From NCBI GenBank assembly GCA_036013505.1, contig CP107851.1, positions 9,410,001 through 9,474,000 of the forward strand: a stretch of 64,000 nt of DNA. Reading direction: 5' to 3'. Of the stretch, positions 1 to 8,055 are shown one piece after another; position 1 is the first letter of the stretch; each line of letters starts with the position of its first letter. The position numbers and the translations under genes are program-made. The notes beneath the pieces are model-generated. The model was given only the letters and a program-made list of their open reading frames with translations. It was not told where the DNA came from and did not search any database. The DNA comes from Streptomyces sp. NBC_00510 (GTDB lineage Bacteria; Actinomycetota; Actinomycetes; Streptomycetales; Streptomycetaceae).

Positions 1-336
1 ACCGGCGAGTGGTTCACCCGCGACAGCGGCGACGGCAAGGCCTCCGGCGACGAGCGGACCACACCCCCGCAGAACGCGCCGACCGGCAGCCCGTCCGGCA
101 GCCCGTCCGGGTCGCCGCAGGGCGGCTCACCGGCCGCCCCGGACGAGGGCGGCGGTTCGACGGGCCCCTCCACACCGACGGGGGAACAGGGCAGGACCGC
201 CCCGCAGTCCCCGCCGCCCGGCACGGGCCCCGTTCCGCAGAGCCCGGCCCCCGGCACCCCCGGTCCGCCGGGAGGGGAGAGCCCCCCGCCCGGCGGCACC
301 GCCCCCGGACAGCCGTCCGGCCCGGCCGCGTCCTAG
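1..336 (+). CDS. C-terminal end of an unidentified protein with Gly/Pro/Ser-rich tail (5' truncated)
   Basis: The frame is open from the first base and ends with TAG at 334-336. About 111 residues are visible. They begin TGEWFTRDSGDGKAS and turn into a long low-complexity tail rich in Gly, Pro, Ser and Thr with short SPSG repeats (around residues 29-36). Such disordered tails are common at the C-termini of actinobacterial membrane or secreted proteins such as kinases and penicillin-binding proteins, but no catalytic domain lies inside the window, so no function is assigned. The stop codon sits inside a strong palindrome that also faces the convergent oxidase gene. Confidence 0.6.
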   Translation, partial: TGEWFTRDSGDGKASGDERTTPPQNAPTGSPSGSPSGSPQGGSPAAPDEGGGSTGPSTPTGEQGRTAPQSPPPGTGPVPQSPAPGTPGPPGGESPPPGGTAPGQPSGPAAS

Positions 337-348
337 GACGCGGCCGGG
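321..348. terminator. Bidirectional hairpin overlapping the stop codon
   Basis: The 28 bases form a perfect palindrome: CCCGGCCGCGTCC at 321-333 pairs with GGACGCGGCCGGG at 336-348. The TAG stop (334-336) is at the centre. It lies 17 bases from the stop of the convergent oxidase gene and could terminate transcripts from both sides. There is no T-run, as is usual in Streptomyces. Confidence 0.7.
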
Positions 349-364
349 CCGGGGTCGCCGTGCC

Positions 365-1945
365 TCAATGCGTGGTGAAGTCGGCCATCATCGCCATGTC
401 CTCGTGCTCGAGGTTGTGGCAGTGGATCATGAACTTGCCGGCGTAGTCGGTGAAGCGGACCGCCACCTCGACGGTCTCGCCCGGGCCCGTCGCCACCGTG
501 TCCTTCCAGCCCGCGTCGAACGCGCCCGGCTTCTTGCCGTTGCGGGACAGCACGCGGAAGGCGTCCAGGTGCACGTGCACCGAATGGAAGAACACCGAGG
601 TGAACTTCCAGATCTCGATCGTGCCGAGCTTCACCTGGGCCAGCGCGCGCCCGGGCTTGTACGGCAGGCCGTTGATCGTCCAGCCGTCCCGCGAGTGCCG
701 GAAGGCGAAGGTCCGGTGCGCCACGGCCTTGCGGGGGTCGAGGACGGTGGCCGGGTAGCGCGACAGCCGCTTGGGGATGTGGGTGTCGTCGTGCGGCTTC
801 CGGGACGACGGCGAGACGTCGAAGCGCATGACCTGCGCGGTGCTGCCGCTGCCGTACCGGTTGACCAGGCGCACCTTGGTGCCGGGCCGGTAGCGGGCGA
901 AGTCCACGATGACGTCGAAACGTTCGGCGGGGGCCATGCGCAGGCTGTCGTGCGCCAGCGGGCTGCCCAGCAGTCCGCCGTCGCTGCCGATCTGCAGCAG
1001 GCCCTTGCCGCCCGGCGGCGGGGGGTCCAGCTCCAGGCGGAAGTCCCGGACGTTGCAGCCGTTGAGGAACCGCAGCCGGTAGCGCTGCCGCTTGACCCGG
1101 TGCACGGGCCACGGGGCGCCGTTGACCAGGATGACGTCGCCCATCATGCCGAAGTGGTGCGCGTGCACGACGCCGGGCTTGTGCATGCCGGAGTCGGCCG
1201 CGGGGTACATCAGCGCCCCGTTCTCGGCGAACGCCCGGTCCGCGAGCAGCAGCGGGATGTCGCGGGAGCCGCGCGGCAGGTCGAGCTGGTCCTCCTCGTC
1301 GTCGGTCAGGAGGTGGAACCCGGCCAGTCCGCGGTACACCGACGGGCCGGTGTAGCCCATGCGGTGGTCGTGGTACCAGAGCGTCGCCGCGCGCTGCAGC
1401 ATCGGATACGTGTAGCTGCGCTGGCCGTGGCTGAGCTGGCCGGAGGAACCGTGCATCTCCGGCATGCCCTCCATCGCGTCGGCGTACGACATGCTGCTGC
1501 CGACGGGCATCGTCAGGTCGATCGGGTAACCGTCGCTGTCGGAGGGCGTGTGGCCGCCGTGCAGGTGGACCACGGTCGGCTGGGGCAGCTCGTTGCGGTG
1601 CGTGACGATCGCGCGGCGCCCCGAGCGGGAGACGAGCGTGGGGCCGGGGAAGAGGCCGTCATACGTCCAGCAGCTGGTGCGCAGTCCCGGGAGGATCTCC
1701 AGTTTCGCCACGCGCTGGGTCATCTGGTAGTAGTCGGTCGTCGCGGTCCGCAACATGGGCTCGAGGACCGGCGGGACCGGCAGGGGTACCTGGTACGGGC
1801 GCGGGAGCCGAACCTTGCTCCGCAGGATCCCGCCCGGTGGTACATCGGCGAGCGGTGTGCCCGCCCAGGCCCTGCTCGTCGCGCCCGCCCCGACGACGGC
1901 CGCCCCCGCGGCGAGAAAGCGGCGCCTGCCGATGCCTTCGATCAC
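365..1945 (-). CDS. Tat-exported three-domain multicopper oxidase (CotA/bilirubin-oxidase-like)
   Basis: A 526-residue multicopper oxidase, expected to oxidise phenols, metals or bilirubin-type substrates while reducing O2 to water outside the cell. An N-terminal twin-arginine signal (RRRFLAAGAA, then AWA) precedes the cupredoxin domains. All four copper motifs are present: HLHGGH (H127/H129), WYHDH (H192/H194), HSVHVH (H454/H457/H459), and HCH at 508-510 followed by H514 and axial M519. I chose the GTG at 1945 because GGAG (1952-1955) sits 6 bases upstream; the frame also has a TTG at 1957 which would overlap that GGAG. Full length for the family. The natural substrate cannot be read from sequence. 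Confidence 0.9.
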   Translation of the reverse strand: MIEGIGRRRFLAAGAAVVGAGATSRAWAGTPLADVPPGGILRSKVRLPRPYQVPLPVPPVLEPMLRTATTDYYQMTQRVAKLEILPGLRTSCWTYDGLFPGPTLVSRSGRRAIVTHRNELPQPTVVHLHGGHTPSDSDGYPIDLTMPVGSSMSYADAMEGMPEMHGSSGQLSHGQRSYTYPMLQRAATLWYHDHRMGYTGPSVYRGLAGFHLLTDDEEDQLDLPRGSRDIPLLLADRAFAENGALMYPAADSGMHKPGVVHAHHFGMMGDVILVNGAPWPVHRVKRQRYRLRFLNGCNVRDFRLELDPPPPGGKGLLQIGSDGGLLGSPLAHDSLRMAPAERFDVIVDFARYRPGTKVRLVNRYGSGSTAQVMRFDVSPSSRKPHDDTHIPKRLSRYPATVLDPRKAVAHRTFAFRHSRDGWTINGLPYKPGRALAQVKLGTIEIWKFTSVFFHSVHVHLDAFRVLSRNGKKPGAFDAGWKDTVATGPGETVEVAVRFTDYAGKFMIHCHNLEHEDMAMMADFTTH

Positions 1946-1959
1946 GTAGGGCTCCAAAA

Positions 1960-1995
1960 TGTGACGATTTGCGCAATTTATTGGTCGGCGTCACA
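1960..1995 (-). promoter_or_regulatory. AT-rich promoter region of the oxidase gene with inverted TGTGACG arms
   Basis: TGTGACG (1960-1966) and CGTCACA (1989-1995) form a perfect 7-bp inverted repeat with a 22-base AT-rich spacer, just upstream of the oxidase Shine-Dalgarno. The AT content is unusual for this genome, consistent with a promoter and an operator for an unidentified regulator. Confidence 0.4.
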
Positions 1996-2104
1996 ATAGC
2001 CCGCCGGAGCCGCACGCGACGGCGCCACACGCGGGCCCCGCGAACAACCTTCGGAGCGGCCCGCCACCCGTCCGGCCCCCGATCCGGTCCGCCACGCGCC
2101 TGGG

Positions 2105-2386
2105 TCACGCCCGCCTGCGGCCCCCTCCCACGGTGTCGTGGCGGGGGTCCAGGACACCCGCGGCGATTCCGGCCAGGACCAGTCCGGCCGCCATCAGCAG
2201 CCCCTGCGGGAGCACGATGCCGACGAGGATCCAGGCGAGCGCCACCGCCAGCAGGAACCAGCCCAGCCGCCGCCGGTACTCGCGCGGCGCGCACGGGCGC
2301 CCGGTGCGCAACCCCTCGGCGAAGCGGGGGTCGGTGCGCCGGGTCTCGGCCTCGATGTCCTCGATGGCCTTGTGTCGGTACGGCAT
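2105..2386 (-). CDS. DUF3040-type small membrane protein
   Basis: A 93-residue protein starting MPYRHKAIEDIEAE. The hydrophilic N-terminal half (residues 1-40) contains the acidic 'DPRFAEGL' stretch typical of actinobacterial DUF3040 proteins, followed by two closely spaced membrane segments (about 42-58 and 62-80). The start is fixed by GGGAGGAGGA ending 4 bases before the ATG. It is transcribed divergently from the kinase/regulator pair. Function unknown; the family is membrane-anchored and common near stress genes. Confidence 0.75.
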   Translation of the reverse strand: MPYRHKAIEDIEAETRRTDPRFAEGLRTGRPCAPREYRRRLGWFLLAVALAWILVGIVLPQGLLMAAGLVLAGIAAGVLDPRHDTVGGGRRRA

Positions 2387-2452
2387 GGTGTCCTCCTCCC
2401 GGAGCCGGGTGGGCCCTGTCCCCTCCACCGTCGCCCGCGCACACGCACGGAA

Positions 2453-2507
2453 CCATCGGGGCCGGCACCCAATCCCGGGGCGCGGAAATGGGTGCCGGCC
2501 CCGATGG
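2453..2507. repeat. 19-bp perfect inverted repeat between divergent genes
   Basis: The arm CCATCGGGGCCGGCACCCA (2453-2471) is exactly repeated in inverted orientation at 2489-2507, with a 17-base spacer. It lies in the 266-base divergent intergenic region, 67 bases upstream of the DUF3040 start and 146 upstream of the kinase start. It could be a large operator, a transcript-forming hairpin, or an insulator between the two transcription units. Confidence 0.7.
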
Positions 2508-2652
2508 CGGCGGCCCCCCGGCCCGGCGCAGGCTGGAAGCGGGACCCGGGTACCCACCACCCACGGCGGGAGCAGCGCGGCAGGGCACGCGCAGGACGTC
2601 ACGGCGATGGCGGCGGGGACAGTGGAGGAAAGCCCCCGAGGAAGGCGGGACC

Positions 2653-3609
2653 ATGTCGCTGTACTGGCGGATCTTCCTGCTGAACGGCGCGGTGCTGGTC
2701 GTCGCCACGGTTCTCCTGCTCGGCCCCGTCACGGTCTCCACCCCCGTGCTGCTGGGCGAAGCGCTGGTGCTGGGCGTGGGACTGGTCGCGATGCTCGTCG
2801 CCAACGCCCTGCTGCTCCGGGTCGGGCTCGCACCGCTGCAGCGGCTGAGTCGGGCGATGAACTCCGCCGACCTGCTCCGCCCTGGGGGCCGCCCCGCCGT
2901 CACCGGATCGGGGGAGATGGCCGCATTGATCACGACCTTCAACACCATGCTCGACCGCCTGGAGTCCGAGCGCGCCACCACCAGTGCCCGCGTGCTGTCC
3001 GCCCAGGAGGACGAACGGCAGCGCATCGCCCAGGAGCTCCACGACGAGGTCGGCCAGACCCTCACCGCCGTCGTCCTGCAACTGGGACGCAGCGCCGACC
3101 TGGCCCCCGATCCCCTCAAGGACGACCTGCGGCAGGTGCAGGAGACCACCCGCGCCGGACTCGACGAGATCCGCCGCATCGCGCGCCGCCTGCGCCCCGG
3201 CGTCCTGGAGGAACTCGGCCTGCACAGTGCCCTGCGCGCCCTGGCCGGCGAGTTCACCGCCCCCGGACTCACGGTCGTGGACCGCTTCGGCCCCGCGCTC
3301 CCCGCGTTCGACCACGAGACCGAGCTGGTGCTCTACCGGGTCGCCCAGGAGGCGGTCACCAACGCGGCCCGCCACTCCTGCGCGGACCGGGTGGAGATCC
3401 ACCTGGGCGCCGTTCCCGGCGGCGGGGCCGAACTCCTGATCAGGGACAACGGCAAAGGCATCGGCGAGGTCCCCGAGGGCGCCGGGATGCGCGGCATGCG
3501 CGAACGCGCCCTGCTCATCGGCGCCCGCCTGGCGGTCGGTGCCGCCCCCGGCGGCGGCACCGACGTCCGCCTCGGCGTACCCGCTCCGGCGTCGGACGGC
3601 CCGCGATGA
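2653..3609 (+). CDS. NarL-type sensor histidine kinase with HAMP domain
   Basis: A 318-residue kinase, expected to autophosphorylate and pass phosphate to the downstream regulator. Two membrane helices (about residues 6-28 and 33-57) have almost no extracellular loop, so sensing is probably intramembrane or cytoplasmic. A HAMP-like linker follows to about residue 115. The HisKA_3 motif LHDEVGQTL places the phospho-acceptor at H130. The HATPase_c domain shows the N box (EAVTNAARH), DNGKG and the GMRGMRERA segment. I chose ATG 2653 because the two-helix N-terminus starts there; the frame upstream is non-protein-like. The stop overlaps the regulator start by ATGA. Confidence 0.9.
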   Translation: MSLYWRIFLLNGAVLVVATVLLLGPVTVSTPVLLGEALVLGVGLVAMLVANALLLRVGLAPLQRLSRAMNSADLLRPGGRPAVTGSGEMAALITTFNTMLDRLESERATTSARVLSAQEDERQRIAQELHDEVGQTLTAVVLQLGRSADLAPDPLKDDLRQVQETTRAGLDEIRRIARRLRPGVLEELGLHSALRALAGEFTAPGLTVVDRFGPALPAFDHETELVLYRVAQEAVTNAARHSCADRVEIHLGAVPGGGAELLIRDNGKGIGEVPEGAGMRGMRERALLIGARLAVGAAPGGGTDVRLGVPAPASDGPR

Positions 3610-4265
3610 CCGCCCCGCCGCCCACCCGGATCCTCCTCGCCGACGACCACGCGCTGGTGCGGCGGGGCGTCCGGCTGATCCTCGACGGCGAACCCGACCT
3701 GACCGTCGTCGCCGAGGCCGGTGACGGCGCCGAGGCCGTCGCCAAGGCCCGCGGGGAGCAGGTCGACCTGGCCGTCCTGGACATCGCGATGCCCCGGATG
3801 ACCGGCCTGCAGGCCGCGCGGGAACTGAGCAGGCTCCGCCCCGACCTGCGCATCCTCATCCTGACCATGTACGACAACGAGCAGTACTTCTTCGAGGCCC
3901 TCAAAGCCGGGGCCAGCGGGTACGTCCTGAAGTCCGTCGCCGACCGCGACCTGGTCGAGGCCTGCAGGGCCGCCGTGCGCGACGAGCCCTTCATCTACCC
4001 CGGCGCCGTCACCACCCTGATCCGCACCTACCTCGAACGTGCCCGCCAGGGCGAGCCCCTGCCCGCCCGGGCCATCACCGAACGCGAGGAGGAGATCCTC
4101 AAGCTCGTCGCCGAGGGCCACACGTCCCAGGAGATCGCCGGCCTGCTGTTCATCAGCGTCAAGACGGTCGAGCGTCACCGCGCCAACCTCCTGCAGAAGC
4201 TCGGCCTGCGCGACCGACTGGAACTCACGCGCTACGCGATCCGGGCCGGGCTCATCGAGCCCTGA
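3606..4265 (+). CDS. NarL/FixJ-family response regulator
   Basis: A 219-residue cytoplasmic regulator, partner of the upstream kinase (4-base ATGA overlap, so probably translationally coupled). The receiver domain has the acidic pair in LLADDHALVRRG, phospho-acceptor D59 in VLDIAMP, the Thr of LILTMYD and K in YVLKS. A LuxR-type helix-turn-helix follows at about 150-215 (TEREEEILKLVAEGHTSQEIA and KTVERHRANLLQKL). Its targets are not visible, though the large inverted repeat upstream of the operon is a candidate to test. Confidence 0.92.
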   Translation: MTAPPPTRILLADDHALVRRGVRLILDGEPDLTVVAEAGDGAEAVAKARGEQVDLAVLDIAMPRMTGLQAARELSRLRPDLRILILTMYDNEQYFFEALKAGASGYVLKSVADRDLVEACRAAVRDEPFIYPGAVTTLIRTYLERARQGEPLPARAITEREEEILKLVAEGHTSQEIAGLLFISVKTVERHRANLLQKLGLRDRLELTRYAIRAGLIEP

Positions 4266-4277
4266 CCACGACGGCGC

Positions 4278-4862
4278 TCAGGAGCCGACGGACCCGGCGG
4301 ACCCGACGAGGAGCTTGTCGACCTCGCCCAGGAAGGCGTCCAGGTCTTCCGGCGTGCGCGAGGTGACCAACGGGTACCCCGCGGAGGCGTCGCTCACCAC
4401 GGGTTCGTCGACCCAGGACACGGCACCCGCGTTGAGCAGGTCGGTCCGCACCGAGGCGTACGAGGTCAGCGTCTTCCCCTTCGCGACGCCCGCCTCCACG
4501 AGCGCCCACGGACCGTGGCAGATCGCCGCGATCGGACGCCCCGACGAGGCGAACGCCCGCACGACGTCCATCGCCTTCCCCTGGAGGCGTAGGTTGTCGG
4601 CGTTGATCGTGCCGCCGGGGATGAGCAGCAGGTCGAAACCGGCGGGATCCACCTCGTCGAGGGTGACGTCCGGCTCCACGACCTTGCCGGGATCCTTGTC
4701 CCCGACCAGGGTGCGTACGGCGTCGCGGCGCGTCGCGGCGACGGTGACCTCGGCGCCCTTGTCACGGAGGTGCTCGACGGGGACGACCAGCTCGTCCTGC
4801 TCGACCCCGTAGTTGGAGACGACCGCCAGGACGCGGCGGCCGCCCGCGAAATCTGCAGCCAT
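4278..4862 (-). CDS. PfpI/DJ-1 superfamily protein (type 1 glutamine amidotransferase-like)
   Basis: A 194-residue cytoplasmic protein of the PfpI/YhbO type. The family covers stress-related deglycases, chaperones and putative intracellular proteases. The nucleophile elbow AICHGPWA places the conserved cysteine at C115, followed by the family motif around YASVRTDLLNAGA. A Gly-rich LLIPGG stretch at about 75 and an early acidic region match the fold. ATG 4862 is preceded by GAAGAGGGA. Convergent with the response-regulator gene (12 bases between stops). Confidence 0.88.
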   Translation of the reverse strand: MAADFAGGRRVLAVVSNYGVEQDELVVPVEHLRDKGAEVTVAATRRDAVRTLVGDKDPGKVVEPDVTLDEVDPAGFDLLLIPGGTINADNLRLQGKAMDVVRAFASSGRPIAAICHGPWALVEAGVAKGKTLTSYASVRTDLLNAGAVSWVDEPVVSDASAGYPLVTSRTPEDLDAFLGEVDKLLVGSAGSVGS

Positions 4863-5051
4863 GGGTTTTTTCCCTCTTCTGTGTGCTTCTCGTGCGATAA
4901 GGGCGCCTGCCCGGGAGCGGGCCCGGGAAACCCGGTCACCGGGGGCCGCCGGAGGCATCCACGAGCAGGACTCACTCGCCGGAGTCGGGGTAGGCGGACG
5001 GACGGAAAGCGGAAGGGATCGGCCAGGGGGCGGGCGAAGAGGGAGCCTGCG

Positions 5052-7121
5052 ATGAGCGAAGCGCGGCCACCGCTCGGGGCCGATCAGCTCGAGGCCAGGG
5101 CACTCGGCCCCAGCGGACTCATGGACCTCCTGGGAGTCGCCGCGGTGCTGCTCGAGTCGGACGGGCGCATCGACATGTGGAGCCCGCAGGCGGAACAACT
5201 GTTCGGCTACACCGCGGGCGAGGCCGTCGGCCGGTACGCCGCGCCGCTGCTCGTCCGCCCCGAGCACCGCGGCGACGCCATGAGGCTGTTCGCGGAGGTG
5301 CTGGAGACCGGCCGCAGCTGGTCGGGAGCGTTCCCCGTGCGCCACAAGGACGGCAGCACCCGGCTGGCGGAGTTCCGCAACGTCCGCCTCACGGACAGCC
5401 GCGGCCGCGTCTACGCCCTGGGGATCGCCACCGACCGGCCCGTACTGCAGCGCCTGGAACGCGGCTTGGCCCTCTCCCTCCAGCTGGTCTCCCAGTCCCC
5501 GATCGGGCTCGCCGTGCTCGACACCGACCTGCGCTACCTCTCCGTCAACCCCGCCCTCGCCGAGATGCACGGCCTCGCCGAGGGCGACCACATCGGGCGC
5601 CCCTTCCGCGAGGTGCTCCCCGGGGCCAGGTTCCGCATGGCGGAGGACGCGATCCGGCAGGTCCTGCGGACGGGCACCCCGATCGTCGACCGGTACGTCG
5701 TCGGCCGCACGCCAGCGGACCCCGCCACCGACCGCGCCTGGTCGGTGTCCTACTTCCGGCTGGAGGACGGGAACGGGCACGTCCTGGGCATCGCCACCTC
5801 CGTGGTGGACGTCACCGACCGGCACCGTTCCGCCCAGGAGGCCGACCGCGCCCGGGCGCGCCTCGCCGTGATCGCCGACAGCTCCGCCCGCATCGGCACG
5901 TCCCTGGACGTGGAGGACACCGCCCGGGAACTCGCCGACGTCGTCGTCCCCGAACTCGCCGACTTCGCCGCCGTCGACGTCCTCGACTCCGCGCTGCGCG
6001 ACGACGGCGGCGAGCCCGGCCACGACCGCCCCCGCTTCCGCGCGCTCTCCTCCAAGTGCACCGAGGCCAGTGAGGCGGCCGAGGCCTTCGGCCGGCCCGG
6101 CCGCCTCGTCTCCTACGGCCCCGACCACCTGGCCGCCCGATGCCTGGACACCGGCCGCCCCGGCCTGATCACCCACGCCGACGAGCGGAGCCTGGTGCGC
6201 ATCGCCCGCGACCCCGACGCCGCCACGCTGCTGGCCCGGGCGGGCGTCCACACGGCCATGGCGGTACCGCTCATCGCCCGCGGCCGGATCCTCGGCGTCC
6301 TGGGCCTGGCCCGCGCCCGCACCCCGCAACCCTTCGACGAGGACGACCAGACCCTCGCCTGCGAACTGGCCTCCCGCGCCGCCGTGTCCATCGACAACGC
6401 CCGCCTCCACCAGCAGCTGCGCAGCACCGCCGAGACCCTGCAGCGCAGCCTCCTCCCGCGACTTCCGTCGGCCCACCCCCGCCTTGAACTCGCCGCCCGC
6501 TACTGCGCGGCGCAGGCCAGCAACGAGGTCGGCGGCGACTGGTACGACGTGATCCCCTTCGACGACGGCAGGGTCGCCCTCGTCATCGGCGACGTCATGG
6601 GCAGCGGCGTCCCCGCGGCCACCACCATGGGACGCCTGCGCACCGCCACCTCCACCCTCGCGGGCCTCGACCTCGACCCCGCCCAAGTCCTCGGCCACCT
6701 CGACCGGATCACCCACGGGCTGGACCCCTACATCGCGACCTGCGTCTACGCGGTCCACGACCCCGGTCGCGGAGTCTGCCACCTCTCCAACGCCGGCCAC
6801 CTGCCCCCGGTCGTCGTCCGCGCGGGCAAGCGCCCGGAACTGCTCGAACTGCCCACCGGCACCCCCCTGGGGGTCGGCGGCGTGCCCTTCGAGAGCACCA
6901 CCGTCGACCTCGTCCCGGGGGACCGCCTCGTCCTCTACACCGACGGCCTGGTCGAGACCCGCGACCGCGCCATCGACGAGCGCCTCGACGACCTCCTCCG
7001 CCTCCTGGACGCCCCCGACGAACCGGTCGAGCAAACCTGCGACCGCCTCCTCGCCGCCCTGCGCCACCCCGCCGACCGCGACGACGTGGCCCTCCTCATC
7101 GCGCGCCCGAAGGATGCGTGA
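5052..7121 (+). CDS. PAS-PAS-GAF-SpoIIE (PP2C) phosphatase
   Basis: A 689-residue soluble sensor phosphatase that probably dephosphorylates an anti-sigma-factor antagonist. Order: PAS at about 20-130 (DMWSPQAEQLFGYTAGEAVGR), second PAS at 145-260 (LRYLSVNPALAEMHGL), GAF at about 280-455, SpoIIE-type PP2C at about 470-685. The PP2C core has EVGGDWYDVIPF, LVIGDVMGSG, SNAGHLPP, LYTDGLVETR and DDVALL. ATG 5052 follows GAGGGA. No kinase (anti-sigma) gene is adjacent, so its target is probably encoded elsewhere. Confidence 0.9.
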   Translation: MSEARPPLGADQLEARALGPSGLMDLLGVAAVLLESDGRIDMWSPQAEQLFGYTAGEAVGRYAAPLLVRPEHRGDAMRLFAEVLETGRSWSGAFPVRHKDGSTRLAEFRNVRLTDSRGRVYALGIATDRPVLQRLERGLALSLQLVSQSPIGLAVLDTDLRYLSVNPALAEMHGLAEGDHIGRPFREVLPGARFRMAEDAIRQVLRTGTPIVDRYVVGRTPADPATDRAWSVSYFRLEDGNGHVLGIATSVVDVTDRHRSAQEADRARARLAVIADSSARIGTSLDVEDTARELADVVVPELADFAAVDVLDSALRDDGGEPGHDRPRFRALSSKCTEASEAAEAFGRPGRLVSYGPDHLAARCLDTGRPGLITHADERSLVRIARDPDAATLLARAGVHTAMAVPLIARGRILGVLGLARARTPQPFDEDDQTLACELASRAAVSIDNARLHQQLRSTAETLQRSLLPRLPSAHPRLELAARYCAAQASNEVGGDWYDVIPFDDGRVALVIGDVMGSGVPAATTMGRLRTATSTLAGLDLDPAQVLGHLDRITHGLDPYIATCVYAVHDPGRGVCHLSNAGHLPPVVVRAGKRPELLELPTGTPLGVGGVPFESTTVDLVPGDRLVLYTDGLVETRDRAIDERLDDLLRLLDAPDEPVEQTCDRLLAALRHPADRDDVALLIARPKDA

Positions 7122-7140
7122 CCGACGTCGCGGTCAGCAC

Positions 7141-7365
7141 CTATGCCGCGGCATGAACCAGACGGACCGCGCCGATCGTCGTCCCGATCAGGCCCAGGAC
7201 CGCACCCACGGCCCTCAGCACCGGGGGAGCGAGGACGGCGCCGGCCCTCGGATGACGCGCCACACAGCGGTGAAGCCGCCCCGCCGCATCGCCCACGTTG
7301 AGCGCCACCAGCAGCAGGGCCACACCCAACCCGAGGTCGTAGGCCGCCCTCAGCCCAGCATTCAT
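7141..7365 (-). CDS. Small two-helix membrane protein
   Basis: 74 residues (MNAGLRAAYDLGL...). Helix 1 spans about residues 9-27, a basic loop (RLHRCVARHPR) about 30-40, helix 2 about 45-70. A strong GGAGGAGGGG sequence lies upstream of ATG 7365, supporting a real small gene. Convergent with the phosphatase gene. No family recognised. Confidence 0.6.
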   Translation of the reverse strand: MNAGLRAAYDLGLGVALLLVALNVGDAAGRLHRCVARHPRAGAVLAPPVLRAVGAVLGLIGTTIGAVRLVHAAA

Positions 7366-7480
7366 CGCAGGTCCCCTCCTCCGGTACCGCGGACGATCGG
7401 TCGGTCGCCGTGGAGCCGCCCACCCTAGCCATGACGGTGGTGACCCCCGTTTCCGGGAGACCGGTCGTAGGAGAGATGCT

Positions 7481-7813
7481 GTGCCCGTGACCGAGCACTG
7501 TTGTGAAGCCATGACCACCCACGTGAACTGGCACTGCGACCAGCACGCCGACGCCTTCGACTGTCCCGACGCGCTCGTCGGCTTCACCGCGAAGTTCCAG
7601 GAGTACGGCCTGATCATCCACGACGGCGGCAGCGCCGTCATCACGATCGAATTCTGCCCGTGGTGCGGTCAGCGCCTGCCCGAGTGCCAGCGCGACCGGT
7701 GGTTCGAGGAGTTGGAGGGCCGCGGGATCGACCCGTCCATGGACGACGTGCCGGTGGAATTCCAGGACGGGCGCTGGCTCCGGGCGTCGAGGAGTGACGT
7801 GCCGGGTCTGTGA
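7481..7813 (+). CDS. Small Cys-rich putative metal-binding protein (DUF6980-like)
   Basis: 110 residues with paired cysteines and histidines in the first half (HCCEAM, HCDQHADAFDC) and a knuckle FCPWCGQRLPECQ at about 61-73, suggesting a zinc-ribbon-like fold. The pattern resembles DUF6980 proteins of actinobacteria, which have no known function. GTG 7481 is preceded by GGAGAG at 8 bases; GTG 7487 is an alternative. Confidence 0.7.
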   Translation: MPVTEHCCEAMTTHVNWHCDQHADAFDCPDALVGFTAKFQEYGLIIHDGGSAVITIEFCPWCGQRLPECQRDRWFEELEGRGIDPSMDDVPVEFQDGRWLRASRSDVPGL

Positions 7814-7864
7814 CCGGCGGTGCGCCGAACAAGCTTGCACGAGTCCATGGTCGGTCCGAGGCAG

Positions 7865-8055
7865 ATGTACATCGTGGGCATGGAGCTTGTCGCTCGTCCA
7901 CCGAGCCGGTGGCATGTGGAACTCGTCGCGGGTGCGATCACCGAGTTGTGGGCTGATGGAGGATCAGCGCAGCGCACCCTCCGAACTGGGCGATGACCGC
8001 ATGTCGCTGACCTCGTTCCTCGGCGCAGGCGCTCGAGTGGACGGCGGGCCGGCCG
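7865..8055 (+). pseudogene. Possible decayed small gene
   Basis: ATG 7865 opens a 43-residue frame (MYIVGMELVARPPSRWHVEL...) ending at 7996. The +1 frame then continues with a plausible SELGDDRMSLTSFLGAG stretch up to the stop of the MFS gene. Codon use looks coding in both pieces and the two join as one small alpha/beta protein of a type I have seen in streptomycetes, so a frameshifted remnant is likely. It is otherwise the only content of the 242-base gap. A chance reading frame cannot be excluded. Confidence 0.3.

Noticed and set aside
1837-2652. Longer versions of the kinase gene starting at 1837
   Set aside because: The added ~270 codons are antisense to the oxidase and DUF3040 genes and are Arg/Pro-rich; the membrane-helix start at 2653 is natural.
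4278-7067. A 929-codon leftward frame opposite the PAS-GAF-SpoIIE phosphatase
   Set aside because: Only its last ~194 codons (from 4862) encode the PfpI-type protein; the rest is a shadow of the phosphatase gene.
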